Shown one piece after another: positions 1-8,171 of a stretch of DNA of 30,274 nucleotides. The notes beneath the pieces are model-generated. The model ran no database searches, was not told the origin of the DNA, and saw nothing but the letters and a program-made list of their open reading frames with translations. Positions within the stretch are counted from its first letter, which is position 1; each line of letters opens with the position of its first letter. This DNA comes from UBA1876 sp964515395 (GTDB lineage Bacteria; Synergistota; Synergistia; Synergistales; Thermovirgaceae), in contig CAZERC010000020.1 of NCBI GenBank assembly GCA_964515395.1, positions 1-30,274 of the forward strand, read 5' to 3'. A program made the translations under genes and the position numbers.

Positions 1-53
1 CGGGACCTCCTGGCCCCGGGGCTTCGTGTATGACATAATCTTTGGAATAATTG

Positions 54-782
54 CTAATCGGGCAGGGGGAGAAAGCTCGTCGCCTTTGAGGCTCCAAGGC
101 GGTCTGCACCCAGAGCGCGAAGGATGCCGGCCGTTACCAGTGTGCGGATGCCTCCGGAAGCCTTGACATGCAGGCTGTCGGAAGCGACGGTTCTGAGAAA
201 GGCGACATCATAGAACGTCGCTGGCCCGGCAAATCCGGTGCCGGTCTTGAGGTAATCGACTCCTGTCTGTTCGGCGATATTGACGCAAAGAAATTTTTGT
301 TTGTCATTCAGAAGGGGCGTCTCAATGATTATCTTGAGACATTTGCCCGATGTGGCTTCGCGGAGAGCGCGAAATTCTTCCCGCACTGACGGCCTGTTTT
401 CGTCGATGATGTCCGAGATGGTGGCCACCACATCGAACTCGTCTGCGCCATGTTCGAGGGCCCATTTGATTTCATTGACCTTGACTTCAACAGGAAGGGT
501 CCCCAGTGGGAAGGCTATGGCGGCGACGACTTTCTGCGGCTTTCCGTCAAGGCAGGATTTGGCATAGGGAACCCATAGCGGAGGAACGCATACGGCGGCA
601 AAACCGAAATTCTCCGCCTCCCCGCAAAGGTTCTTGATATCTTCTTCCGTAGATGAGGCGGAAAGCAGCGTATGATCTATGGAATGTCGTATTTCGTCGA
701 CTCCCGGTTTTTCATAAAACCCGGCTTCCGCCCGTGCCGCCTTGATCCCGGCCTTCTGTGCCAGCATTTCGATATCGGTCAT
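54..782 (-). CDS. deoC: deoxyribose-phosphate aldolase
   Basis: Cytoplasmic class I aldolase that splits 2-deoxyribose 5-phosphate into glyceraldehyde 3-phosphate and acetaldehyde in deoxynucleoside catabolism. The 242-residue length is normal for DeoC, with about 20 extra residues at the N-terminus. Visible family motifs are DEFDVV (Asp118, matching the proton-relay Asp), YLKTGTG (Lys179, the expected Schiff-base lysine) and VKASGGIRT (Lys207, the second active-site lysine). All catalytic residues are therefore present. The gene starts 10 bases after the small gene upstream on the same strand, so the two are probably co-transcribed leftwards. The ribosome-binding site is weak, which suggests translational coupling. 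Family assignment is secure; in vivo role is inferred. Confidence 0.96.
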   Translation of the reverse strand: MTDIEMLAQKAGIKAARAEAGFYEKPGVDEIRHSIDHTLLSASSTEEDIKNLCGEAENFGFAAVCVPPLWVPYAKSCLDGKPQKVVAAIAFPLGTLPVEVKVNEIKWALEHGADEFDVVATISDIIDENRPSVREEFRALREATSGKCLKIIIETPLLNDKQKFLCVNIAEQTGVDYLKTGTGFAGPATFYDVAFLRTVASDSLHVKASGGIRTLVTAGILRALGADRLGASKATSFLPLPD

Positions 783-792
783 CTCGCACCAC

Positions 793-1143
793 TCATTCCT
801 TCAGACACCCGCAAATTTCCGTGTCTTCTCCGTTTCCCTCCGTGATTCTGACTTCCGTTACAGAGATTTTGCCCTGCCGGTGGAGGTACTGGATGAGGCA
901 CAGGACGGACGAATCATCGATCCCTATCCGTTCAGCGATGTCTTTGATAGTGAGCACATCTTCCTGTTTTGATTCTCGTAAAATTTCTTCGGCCACTATT
1001 GAGAGCCACCGTTCGAAAAGCAGTTGCATTTCCGGTGTCGCCCCGGCGGCAAGCTGGGAAGTTCGTGAGACGGACTCTACGAGTCGCGCCGTAACCTTTG
1101 CTCAGGTTTCGGCCATGTTCGGCATCATGGCGTCGGAATTCAT
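793..1143 (-). CDS. small winged-helix-like protein with an in-frame TGA
   Basis: The reading frame from ATG 1143 has a good ribosome-binding site (GGAAGGGAG just upstream) and would encode 116 residues, but codon 14 (1102-1104) is TGA. The same frame then stays open to 793. After the TGA the first ATG is at 1029 (78 residues, MQLLFERW...), and that ATG has no Shine-Dalgarno sequence. This argues that 1143 was the original start. The C-terminal half (DIAERIGIDDSSVLCLIQYL) looks like a helix-turn-helix/winged-helix fold; the function is unknown. It is probably co-transcribed with deoC. Explanations for the TGA are a nonsense mutation, a base-call error, downstream initiation or, least likely, selenocysteine. 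Confidence 0.6.
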
Positions 1144-1167
1144 TTTAATAGCTCCCTTCCTTCGACT

Positions 1168-1201
1168 GGTCCCAGTATATGCCATAATGATTCGATGTCC
1201 T
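1168..1201 (-). promoter_or_regulatory. candidate promoter for the small gene-deoC pair
   Basis: Read leftwards, AGGACA (1196-1201) and TATACT (1074-type hexamer at 1174-1179) are separated by 16 bases. The -35 matches 4 of 6 and the -10 matches 5 of 6 sigma-70 consensus bases. The start site would fall about 25 bases before ATG 1143. No equally good rightward promoter is seen for the homoserine dehydrogenase in the same gap. Confidence 0.35.
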
Positions 1202-1285
1202 GTATATAACACGAATCGCCACCTTCAGACAATGTTATGATGAATATGGGGAAGTGGAACTGCTCCACGGAAGGATGGATTACAG

Positions 1286-2335
1286 GTGAGAATCCTGCTC
1301 CTCGGTTTTGGAAATGTGGGGAGGGCCTTTTGCGAGCTTTTTGCCGATCGACGTTCCTGGTTGCACACGAAATTCGGTGTCCAGGCTGAAATCGTTGGCA
1401 TCGGGACGAGGACCAGGGGGTGTCTTTACGACCCGGAGGGGTTGCCCCTGCAAGATGTCCTCCGCCATGTAGCGGCAACGGGACGCCTGGAAGACGGACC
1501 GGAAAGTGGATCTTTCCACTCGGCCCAGGATCTTCTGGAACGTGCGGATTACGATCTGCTCGTCGAATGTACCACCACCAACATCGCCCAACCGAAAACG
1601 GCCTTTCAGTTCATGGAAACCGCCATGGATCGTGGGGCGGCGGTGGTCACATCCAACAAGGGGCCTCTTTTTTTATGCTACCGGGAACTCGAGGAACTGG
1701 CGCGAAACCGGAGAGTGCCCTTTCTCTTTGAAGCCACCGTTCTGGCAGGGACGCCTTTCTTTTCATTTGCCAGGTACTGTTTGCAGGGAGCCCGCATCAT
1801 TTCCTGCGAGGGAGTCGTCAATGGCACCTGCAATTACATCCTCGATCTCATGGCGCAGGGGTCGTCATTTGATGAAGCGCTCCTGGATGCAAGGCGGAAG
1901 GGGTATGCAGAACCCGAACCTCTTTTCGATGTGGAAGGGACCGACAGCGCCGTCAAGGCTGCCATCATCGCTCAGGTACTCATGGGGTCACCACCGGTGA
2001 GCCTGGAGAACGTCCATGTGGAGGGTATTCGAAACGTTTCGGGCGCCATGATCCAGAAGGCAAGACGTTCAGAGGGAAACGTCCGGCTTGTGGCACGCAT
2101 CAAGGCGGACGAAGGCGAGATGCAGATTACCGTCAAACCTGAAGTGCTTCCCGGAACCCATCCCTTGTCCAATGTCAACGGGGCCGCCAATGGTATGCTG
2201 TTTGTCACCGATATCCTTGGCGACGTTTTCGTTGCCGGAGGAGGAACCGGCCCGAAACAGACCGCGTATTCGCTTTTCCGGGATGTCGTCGAGGCTGGCG
2301 TCGACGGGGACTGCCCCATGGGATACTTTTTTTGA
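1286..2335 (+). CDS. hom: homoserine dehydrogenase
   Basis: NAD(P)H-dependent reduction of aspartate semialdehyde to homoserine, the branch point to threonine and methionine. The start is GTG 1286, with AAGGA about 10 bases upstream. The N-terminal Rossmann motif is GFGNVG (residues 7-12). TSNKGPL places the conserved catalytic-domain lysine at 125. VVNGTCNYILD (about 177-187) and GYAEPEPLFDVEGTD with following Lys224 (about 206-224) are the diagnostic homoserine-dehydrogenase signature. At 349 residues the protein lacks the C-terminal ACT domain of the ~430-residue enzymes, so feedback inhibition through an ACT domain is not expected. Threonine aldolase lies two genes downstream, so the region has a threonine/glycine theme. 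Confidence 0.95.
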   Translation: MRILLLGFGNVGRAFCELFADRRSWLHTKFGVQAEIVGIGTRTRGCLYDPEGLPLQDVLRHVAATGRLEDGPESGSFHSAQDLLERADYDLLVECTTTNIAQPKTAFQFMETAMDRGAAVVTSNKGPLFLCYRELEELARNRRVPFLFEATVLAGTPFFSFARYCLQGARIISCEGVVNGTCNYILDLMAQGSSFDEALLDARRKGYAEPEPLFDVEGTDSAVKAAIIAQVLMGSPPVSLENVHVEGIRNVSGAMIQKARRSEGNVRLVARIKADEGEMQITVKPEVLPGTHPLSNVNGAANGMLFVTDILGDVFVAGGGTGPKQTAYSLFRDVVEAGVDGDCPMGYFF

Positions 2336-2363
2336 CCCTTTTTTCGCGATTGGAGACGGCGTC

Positions 2364-3188
2364 ATGTTCCGCATCGACCTTCACATGCACAGCACCTTTT
2401 CTGACGGGTTGCCGGATCCCGAAACCCTTGTCAGGCGCTCAAAAAAGCGCGGCATTATTCTCCTGAGCCTGACAGATCATGACACCGTGGCGGGGATTCC
2501 CTCCTTCCGGAGAGCCTGCAGAAAATGGAACATTCAGTGCATTTCCGGAACGGAACTCTCTGCCGATGCCGATTTTACCCTTCATATTCTCGGGTACAGA
2601 ATCGACAGGAATATCAACCTTCTGGAATCAAGACTCGAAGACATCAGGCGAAAAAGGGACGACAGAAACAGGCTCATGTGTGAAAAGCTCCAGGCCATGG
2701 GAATGAACGTGACCATGGGGGAGCTTGCCCAGGAATCCGGCGGAGAGGTCGTTGCCCGCCCTCATATGGCGAGACTTCTTGTGAAAAAAGGATATGTCCC
2801 CGATGAGGGAACGGCCTTCTCCTGGTACCTTGGGAAAAACGGCACTGCATATGTCGCCCGAAAACGGCTTGCACCCGCCGAGTGTGTGAGGCTCATCAGG
2901 GATGCCGGAGGATTGGCGGTCCTGGCGCACCCCAGCCTCATGGGTGTTCCGCAGAAGAAACTGGGAGAGCTTCTGGAAGAACTTGTCGCTGCCGGTCTTT
3001 GGGGCATTGAATGTTTTTCGGGCCATCATTCGGAAGCCGAAATCCGGTACTGGTCGGATATTGCGGCGAGATACGGACTTGAACGGACGGCCGGCTCTGA
3101 CTTCCATGGTGGCTCGCGCCCCGGCGGGCTTGGCGTTGCAGTGCCGGAAGATCTCCTGCCCTGGGCGCGGCTCGGCGTTTCACTATAG
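2364..3188 (+). CDS. PHP-domain phosphoesterase (TrpH/YciV-like)
   Basis: A 274-residue PHP-family metal-dependent phosphoesterase. The start is ATG 2364, with TGGAG 8 bases upstream; a longer frame opens at 2088 inside hom but has no supporting signal. Metal-binding motifs are DLHMHS (His7, His9), LTDHDT (Asp38, His39), GTEL (Glu64), LAHPS in the second half and GSDFHGG near the C-terminus. This is the usual four-motif PHP pattern. The size and the inserted helical region (about residues 75-140) fit the YciV/TrpH subgroup, members of which are 5'-to-3' exoribonucleases or 3',5'-nucleotide bisphosphate phosphatases. The exact substrate cannot be read from sequence. The gene begins 28 bases after hom and probably shares its transcript. 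Confidence 0.88.
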   Translation: MFRIDLHMHSTFSDGLPDPETLVRRSKKRGIILLSLTDHDTVAGIPSFRRACRKWNIQCISGTELSADADFTLHILGYRIDRNINLLESRLEDIRRKRDDRNRLMCEKLQAMGMNVTMGELAQESGGEVVARPHMARLLVKKGYVPDEGTAFSWYLGKNGTAYVARKRLAPAECVRLIRDAGGLAVLAHPSLMGVPQKKLGELLEELVAAGLWGIECFSGHHSEAEIRYWSDIAARYGLERTAGSDFHGGSRPGGLGVAVPEDLLPWARLGVSL

Positions 3189-3279
3189 ATTTTTTGACGG
3201 TTTCATGGGGACACCACCGAATCTTTGGGAAAAATGATGTTATCATAGGCGAAAACGCGAGAAGGGCGCCAAGCAGACA

Positions 3280-3302
3280 AAGACGGAACCCGGTTCCGTC
3301 TT
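3280..3302 (+). promoter_or_regulatory. perfect hairpin directly before the threonine aldolase Shine-Dalgarno
   Basis: AAGACGGAAC (3280-3289) and GTTCCGTCTT (3293-3302) form a perfect 10-bp stem with a 3-base loop. The arm ends 2 bases before the AGGAGGG ribosome-binding site of the next gene. No T-run follows, so it is not a classical intrinsic terminator. It could affect translation initiation or RNA stability. Confidence 0.55.
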
Positions 3303-3316
3303 CAGGAGGGGAAAAC

Positions 3317-4351
3317 ATGGGGATCATTGATCTGAGAAGCGATACGGTTACGAAACCCACGGAAGAAATGCGGGCCGCAATGGCTGCGGCCGAAGTCGGT
3401 GATGATGTTTATGGCGATGATCCGACGGTAAGGGAGCTCGAGGAGGAATCCGCGGCTCTTACCGGACACGAGGCGGGCCTTTTCGTCACCTCGGGGACCC
3501 AGGGAAATCTGGCCGCACTCTTGACTCATTGCAAAAGGGGCGACGGAGCCATCATCGGCAGCAACTGTCATATCTACAATTACGAAGCCGGCGGACTCTC
3601 CGTCTTTGGTGGCATCTTGCCCCTCATTGCCGACGACAGCGGTGGAATTATCTCTGTCGACGAGATCAAAAAATGGATTTTACCGCCTGATGTCCACAAG
3701 GCCCCCGCGAGAATTCTCTGTCTCGAAAATACCCATAACAGGGAGGGGGGAACTGCGGTTCCTCCAGGAGCTTTCAGGGAAACCGCTTCGGCGGCCAGGG
3801 GGTTGGGACTGAAAGTCCATCTTGACGGTGCCAGGGTTTTCGATGCTGCAACGGCATGGAATGTGGATGTCCGCGAGTATACGGGCCAGGTGGATTCGGT
3901 GCAGTTTTGCCTCTCAAAAGGCCTTGGAGCGCCGGTTGGATCGCTCTTGTGCGGGCCGAAGGACTTTATATCCGAGGCCCGACACTGGAGGAAAAGGCTT
4001 GGTGGAGGAATGAGGCAGGTGGGGGTCCTGGCTGCAGCAGGCCTCATATCCATCAGGAAGATGACCGCCCGGCTGGCTGAAGATCACAGAAATGCAGAAA
4101 AGCTTGCAGGTATGCTGGAAGAAGGCGGTCTTTACGTCGAAAAACCTGGGCGGCGAACGAATATGGTCTACTTCCAGCTTGACGAGGAAGGGCCTGACGC
4201 CCATACGGTGGTTGAGGCCTGCAAAAATGAAGGTCTTCTCTTCAACGCTATAACCGATCGAAGAATCCGTCTTGTGACCCATGTCGGCATTACCGAGGCC
4301 GATGTGGAGATAGCCGCAAAAAGCATACTCAGGGAGGTCTCTGCCAGGTGA
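3317..4351 (+). CDS. ltaE: low-specificity L-threonine aldolase
   Basis: PLP-dependent enzyme cleaving threonine or allo-threonine to glycine and acetaldehyde. Start ATG 3317 follows a strong AGGAGGG; the frame is open further upstream to 3194 but without initiation signals. The protein has 344 residues, typical of the family. Diagnostic features are the N-terminal IDLRSDTVTKPT, the conserved His85 that stacks on PLP, HLDGARVF with Asp170 pairing with the pyridine nitrogen, and CLSKGLGAPVGS with Lys201 as the PLP-binding lysine. The stop codon overlaps the GTG start of the next gene (GTGA at 4348-4351), so translation is coupled. Stereospecificity (L-allo versus low specificity) is not determinable here. 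Confidence 0.94.
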   Translation: MGIIDLRSDTVTKPTEEMRAAMAAAEVGDDVYGDDPTVRELEEESAALTGHEAGLFVTSGTQGNLAALLTHCKRGDGAIIGSNCHIYNYEAGGLSVFGGILPLIADDSGGIISVDEIKKWILPPDVHKAPARILCLENTHNREGGTAVPPGAFRETASAARGLGLKVHLDGARVFDAATAWNVDVREYTGQVDSVQFCLSKGLGAPVGSLLCGPKDFISEARHWRKRLGGGMRQVGVLAAAGLISIRKMTARLAEDHRNAEKLAGMLEEGGLYVEKPGRRTNMVYFQLDEEGPDAHTVVEACKNEGLLFNAITDRRIRLVTHVGITEADVEIAAKSILREVSAR

Positions 4352-5703
4352 GGCCTCTCCCGCAGAGGGACAGGATCGAAAGTGCCGGGCTGAAGGCCCT
4401 GGAAACCGTTCGAGGCAAAGGCGTTGAACGGGCTGATGTTTACTACACCGCCGGATCAGGTACGGAGTGGGGACTCAGGAACGGTGAGCCCGAAATCGAC
4501 AGGAGCGGTGCCACCTGGGGGATGGGCATCAGGGTGATCGACACTTCAGGCGGGCAGGGCGTCGCCGACACCAACGATCTCTCGAAAGAAGCGGTGACGG
4601 CCATGGCCGAATGGGCCGTGGCGAATTCCCGTGCCGCCGTTGAGACAGAGGATGTCCCCCTGTATTCCGGCCCTGTGGACTTACGGGATCTCCACCTCTA
4701 CGACCCGTCCGTTCCGGAAATTTCCTCTTCCCTGAGACAGAGGGTTTGTGGCGAAATGATGGAAGTTGCCTCCAGTGACCCCAGGGTGAAGTCCGTCAGG
4801 ACCGCGAGCTGGAGCGACGGCTGGGGTGAGGTTTTTTACATGTCCACCGAGGGGGCCAGGCTCTGGCATCGTGAGACGGGGGTTTCCTGCGGACTCGTCG
4901 TTGTCATGGAACAGGGCGGCGCTTATGATATGGGTGGATTCGGTCTCGAGGCGTGTTTCGCTGATGAGCTTGACCATCGGGCGATTGCGGCGGAAACCCT
5001 TGAAAGGGTGGGCCTTTCTTTGGGAGGAAAATCTCTCCCGACAGGCAGATACACTGTTGTTCTCGACCCCGAAGTAACGGCCATGCTTCTTGATACCATA
5101 GGCGACCTTTTCTTGAGTCAGAATATCCACAAAAACCTCTCAATGCTGAGAGGCAAACTTGGCAAGCGGGTTGCCTCCGAATCGGTGACGCTGATAGATG
5201 ACGGGATTCTTCAGGGAAAAGCGGGATCTGCACCTTTTGATGGTGAAGGCGTGCCGCAGACGAGGACGGTCCTGCTTTCCGCCGGGAAAGTTGAAGCCTT
5301 TCTCAATGACCTGAAATATGCCTCAAAAGACGGGGTGGATCCTACGGGCAATGCAGTCCGTTCGCCGGGATCCCTTCCAGAGGCCGGATTGTCGAATCTG
5401 TACCTGGAGCCGGGTTTTGGTTCGTCCAAAAGCTTTGTTGAGGTCTCCGGGAAGCGCTTGTATATAACCGATCTCATGGGTGTGCACACTATCGACCCGG
5501 TAAGCGGTGATTATTCCCTTGGCGCGAAAGGTGCCTTGTACAGCTCGGGAGAACGCGTCCAGGCCGTTTCGGGTGTGACCATCGCCGGAAATCTCATGGA
5601 TCTTCTCATGAAAATTACTTGTGTAGGTGAAGATTTGCGTTTTTTCGGAAATGTGGGAGGCTGTTCGGTGGTGATTGAAGATGTTCCCGTTGCGGGGCTT
5701 TAG
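4348..5703 (+). CDS. pmbA: PmbA/TldE-like protein (TldD/PmbA metalloprotease family)
   Basis: A 451-residue member of peptidase family U62. The GTG start overlaps the previous stop and has AGGGAGG upstream. Recognisable stretches are ERADVYYTAG near the N-terminus, TGRYTVVLDPEVTAMLLDTI in the middle, SLPEAGLSNLYLEPG and YITDLMGVHTIDPVSGDYSLG toward the C-terminus. No HExxxH zinc motif is seen, so this is the PmbA/TldE-type subunit, not the catalytic TldD. Family members form TldD/TldE heterodimers that trim peptides, for example in RiPP maturation or antitoxin turnover. No TldD partner lies in this window. It overlaps the start of the amidase gene by about 23 bases. Confidence 0.9.
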   Translation: MRPLPQRDRIESAGLKALETVRGKGVERADVYYTAGSGTEWGLRNGEPEIDRSGATWGMGIRVIDTSGGQGVADTNDLSKEAVTAMAEWAVANSRAAVETEDVPLYSGPVDLRDLHLYDPSVPEISSSLRQRVCGEMMEVASSDPRVKSVRTASWSDGWGEVFYMSTEGARLWHRETGVSCGLVVVMEQGGAYDMGGFGLEACFADELDHRAIAAETLERVGLSLGGKSLPTGRYTVVLDPEVTAMLLDTIGDLFLSQNIHKNLSMLRGKLGKRVASESVTLIDDGILQGKAGSAPFDGEGVPQTRTVLLSAGKVEAFLNDLKYASKDGVDPTGNAVRSPGSLPEAGLSNLYLEPGFGSSKSFVEVSGKRLYITDLMGVHTIDPVSGDYSLGAKGALYSSGERVQAVSGVTIAGNLMDLLMKITCVGEDLRFFGNVGGCSVVIEDVPVAGL

Positions 5704-7330
5704 AGGACTCTTCCTGTGTTTCCTGACGATTCTCCTGCTTTTTGCGGCGGTGGATGCCCAGGCTATGACGCTTTACAAGGATGGTTCGGCCGTAGGGAAG
5801 CTTCCTGCGATGACACATGAGGGAGCACGATTCGTTCCCGTGGGGCGGATGGCCGATTCACTCGGATGCAGTGCGGAAACTACAGGGGATTCACTCCTGG
5901 TGCACGGAAAAACGACGACACTGAAATTGATCCCCGGTGCGACTGCCGCGATCCTTCAAGGCCAGATCATCGCATTGACCCGCAACATGACGGAAAAAAA
6001 CGGCTGGTGGATCGAAGAAAACGACGCGTTGAAAGTGTTCGGGCGGTTTATTGCGCTGGATACGGGCCGGCAGGTCAGCCTCTCCTGGAGCAACGGCGGA
6101 GTTTCGGGTGCCGCCGAAACTGCTGAACCTGTTCCCCTTCATCTGGAGGAGACTTCCGGGTCGCAGAAAACGGCAAATTCCGGAACGTCAGCCGGCGGCC
6201 CGTCCGGAAAAGTAAACTCGCTCCGTTGGGGGATACAGGATTTTGGCATCAGGGCAGTGATTGATTATAGCGGATCTGCAGCGGTCAAAGTTGCTTCGCA
6301 GTCCGGTCGGGTAAATGTCACCATTCAGGGGATAGCATTGCCGGGTGCGGTTTCGTCTTCACCTGATCCGAGCAGGGTTGACGCTTCGGTTTCCCAGTTC
6401 GGTGACCGGGTCCTTTTTTCCTTCGCGCACAGGGCCAAAAGAATCAAACATTTCCGGCTGGAAACCCCCCAGAGATACGTGGTGGATTTCTATGACCCGC
6501 AACCATTGAATGATCAAGCCCCTTCTCTTGTCCAGGCCGAAGAGGCTGAACCGGAGGAGAAGGCGCCTGTGAAAGAGGAGCAACACGAAGACCAACAAGA
6601 GGTGCAGCTGCCCGGGCAGACGACTGTGCCGGCGGTTTCTCCTCATGATGACGGGAAATGTGTTGTGGTCATCGACCCGGGGCACGGTGGCAAGGACCCC
6701 GGTGCCGTGGCCAACGGCCTTCTCGAGAAAAACATCAATCTCAAGGTCGGGAAATACCTGGCCGATTTCCTCAAATCGAAAGGCATCGAACCGGTGCTTA
6801 CCAGGAGCAGCGACGTCTACCTGAAGCTTTCCAGGCGGACCGAGATTGCAATGAAGCGAAACGCGGACCTTTTCGTCAGCCTTCATTGCAACGCACTCCC
6901 TGCAGGAAGACACGCCAGGGGGGTCGAGATTTATCTCATGGCGCTTCCGACGGACAAGCAGGCCATGGAGCTTGCCCGAATCGAGAACAAGGAACTGGCC
7001 GATGGTGGGTCGGAAGCTTCGAAGGCGGCGGACAAGCGGACCCAGATGTTGTTGAAAATCCTTGGGGATATGCAGCAGAACGCAAAAATCCAGGAGAGTA
7101 CAGGGTTTGCAGAGGCTCTCTTTACGGCAGGAAAGCAAAAGGGTCTTACCATGCGTCGGGTTGCACAGGCTCCCTTCTACGTCTTGCGTGGGGCTTCCAT
7201 GCCTTCGGTGTTGATTGAGATGGGATTTCTCACGGAAGCATCAGAAGCGGCCCAATTGAAGAGGACCGACTACCAGAAGAAGCTCGCTTCGTCCATAACC
7301 GTCGGTATCATGGATTATCTCGGGCGATGA
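5681..7330 (+). CDS. N-acetylmuramoyl-L-alanine amidase (Amidase_3) with AMIN domain, secreted
   Basis: Cell-wall hydrolase that cleaves the amide bond between MurNAc and the stem peptide. ATG 5681 is preferred, with GGTGG 7-9 bases upstream; TTG 5675 is the alternative. A signal peptide is evident (basic start, hydrophobic run, cleavage after AVDAQA). Order: copper-amine-oxidase-like N-terminal domain (about 29-130), low-complexity linker, AMIN-like beta domain (about 180-285), acidic Glu-rich linker (about 290-315), then Amidase_3. Zinc ligands are His335 (DPGHGG), Glu349 (LLEKN) and His402 (SLHCNA), with catalytic Glu513 (IEMGF). AMIN domains usually target such enzymes to septum or outer envelope, as in AmiC. 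It acts in the periplasm. The start lies inside the end of pmbA. Confidence 0.94.
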   Translation: MFPLRGFRGLFLCFLTILLLFAAVDAQAMTLYKDGSAVGKLPAMTHEGARFVPVGRMADSLGCSAETTGDSLLVHGKTTTLKLIPGATAAILQGQIIALTRNMTEKNGWWIEENDALKVFGRFIALDTGRQVSLSWSNGGVSGAAETAEPVPLHLEETSGSQKTANSGTSAGGPSGKVNSLRWGIQDFGIRAVIDYSGSAAVKVASQSGRVNVTIQGIALPGAVSSSPDPSRVDASVSQFGDRVLFSFAHRAKRIKHFRLETPQRYVVDFYDPQPLNDQAPSLVQAEEAEPEEKAPVKEEQHEDQQEVQLPGQTTVPAVSPHDDGKCVVVIDPGHGGKDPGAVANGLLEKNINLKVGKYLADFLKSKGIEPVLTRSSDVYLKLSRRTEIAMKRNADLFVSLHCNALPAGRHARGVEIYLMALPTDKQAMELARIENKELADGGSEASKAADKRTQMLLKILGDMQQNAKIQESTGFAEALFTAGKQKGLTMRRVAQAPFYVLRGASMPSVLIEMGFLTEASEAAQLKRTDYQKKLASSITVGIMDYLGR

Positions 7331-7406
7331 CATATAATTGGGACTCGGCTGAATTTGAGAAAACCAGCGCGGGTCTTTCCGTGCAGGAACAGGCAGGTGA
7401 CAGGAT

Positions 7407-8138
7407 ATGATGTTTTCCGCTTTCAAGGACGATGATGAACGCCGTCATGCCCCATGGCGGTACGATGCCGAAGAAGATGAAGACTTCGATATCTACGAGG
7501 AAGAAGACGAAGAAGAAGAAACCGAAGAAGAGGAAGGAAACAGGAAGGCTCCCCTGGCATTGCGTGTCCTCGTCTGGGCTGCGGTAATCGTCGTCTTTTT
7601 CGCCGTCGGGTACTGGGGGTCGGGAATAGCCCTGGACTGGCTTGACAGCAAGGGTGTTATCGTGGACGAACAGGTCGTGCAGACCGCCGACGAGGCTCGC
7701 CAGGTCGCGTCGAAAAACGATGAGAAAAATGAACCCGCCGGGGGCGCAAAAAACCGCTTCAAGCTTTATATTCCTGCGGATGGTTCCTTCCGGGAAGAAC
7801 GTGTTTCCCTTGTAGCGGGGCTCCTTGAGGATGACCTCAGAAACGTTCTTGCGGAACTGATAGAAACCTATGGCGACGAAGAGCTCCTTTCCGGGGATGT
7901 CAAGGTGCTCCATGTCTTCAGAAACGGCGACAAGGTCTATCTTGATCTGAACGCCCCCTTTCTCGAAAGTATTTCAAAGATGTCAAAAGAAAAGGCCGTT
8001 TCAGTCATTACCGGTATCGTCAGCACCATTTCGAATAATTTTTCGCCCGTTACCAGGGTTCGTTTTCTCATCAACGGGAAGGAAGTCAAGGAGACCAAAC
8101 CCGTGGACCTGTCTTCCTTCTGGGCGATGCCCTCCTGA
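7407..8138 (+). CDS. GerMN-domain membrane-anchored protein
   Basis: A 243-residue protein with a very acidic cytoplasmic N-terminus (Asp/Glu-rich, residues 5-45), one transmembrane segment (about 51-73, VLVWAAVIVVFFAVGYW) and a C-terminal GerMN-like domain. That domain shows FKLYIPADGSF, ELIETYGDEELLSGDVKVL, and DKVYLDLNAPFLES, ending RVRFLINGKEV. GerMN domains occur in spore-germination proteins but also in non-spore-formers, where they are linked to peptidoglycan or envelope proteins. Lying 76 bases behind the amidase, it is probably part of the same envelope unit. Start could be ATG 7407 or the adjacent ATG 7410, preceded by GACAGG. The exact function is unknown. Confidence 0.82.
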   Translation: MMFSAFKDDDERRHAPWRYDAEEDEDFDIYEEEDEEEETEEEEGNRKAPLALRVLVWAAVIVVFFAVGYWGSGIALDWLDSKGVIVDEQVVQTADEARQVASKNDEKNEPAGGAKNRFKLYIPADGSFREERVSLVAGLLEDDLRNVLAELIETYGDEELLSGDVKVLHVFRNGDKVYLDLNAPFLESISKMSKEKAVSVITGIVSTISNNFSPVTRVRFLINGKEVKETKPVDLSSFWAMPS

Positions 8139-8171
8139 TGCGCGGCGAGAGAGAAACGAGGTCCCAGCGAC

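Noticed and set aside
2088..2363. N-terminal extension of the PHP protein
   Set aside because: It lies out of frame within hom, while ATG 2364 has a good ribosome-binding site and gives the family-typical DLHMHS start.
6359..7138. Minus-strand frame of 259 codons inside the amidase gene
   Set aside because: Antisense to zinc-ligand motifs of the amidase; no initiation signal.
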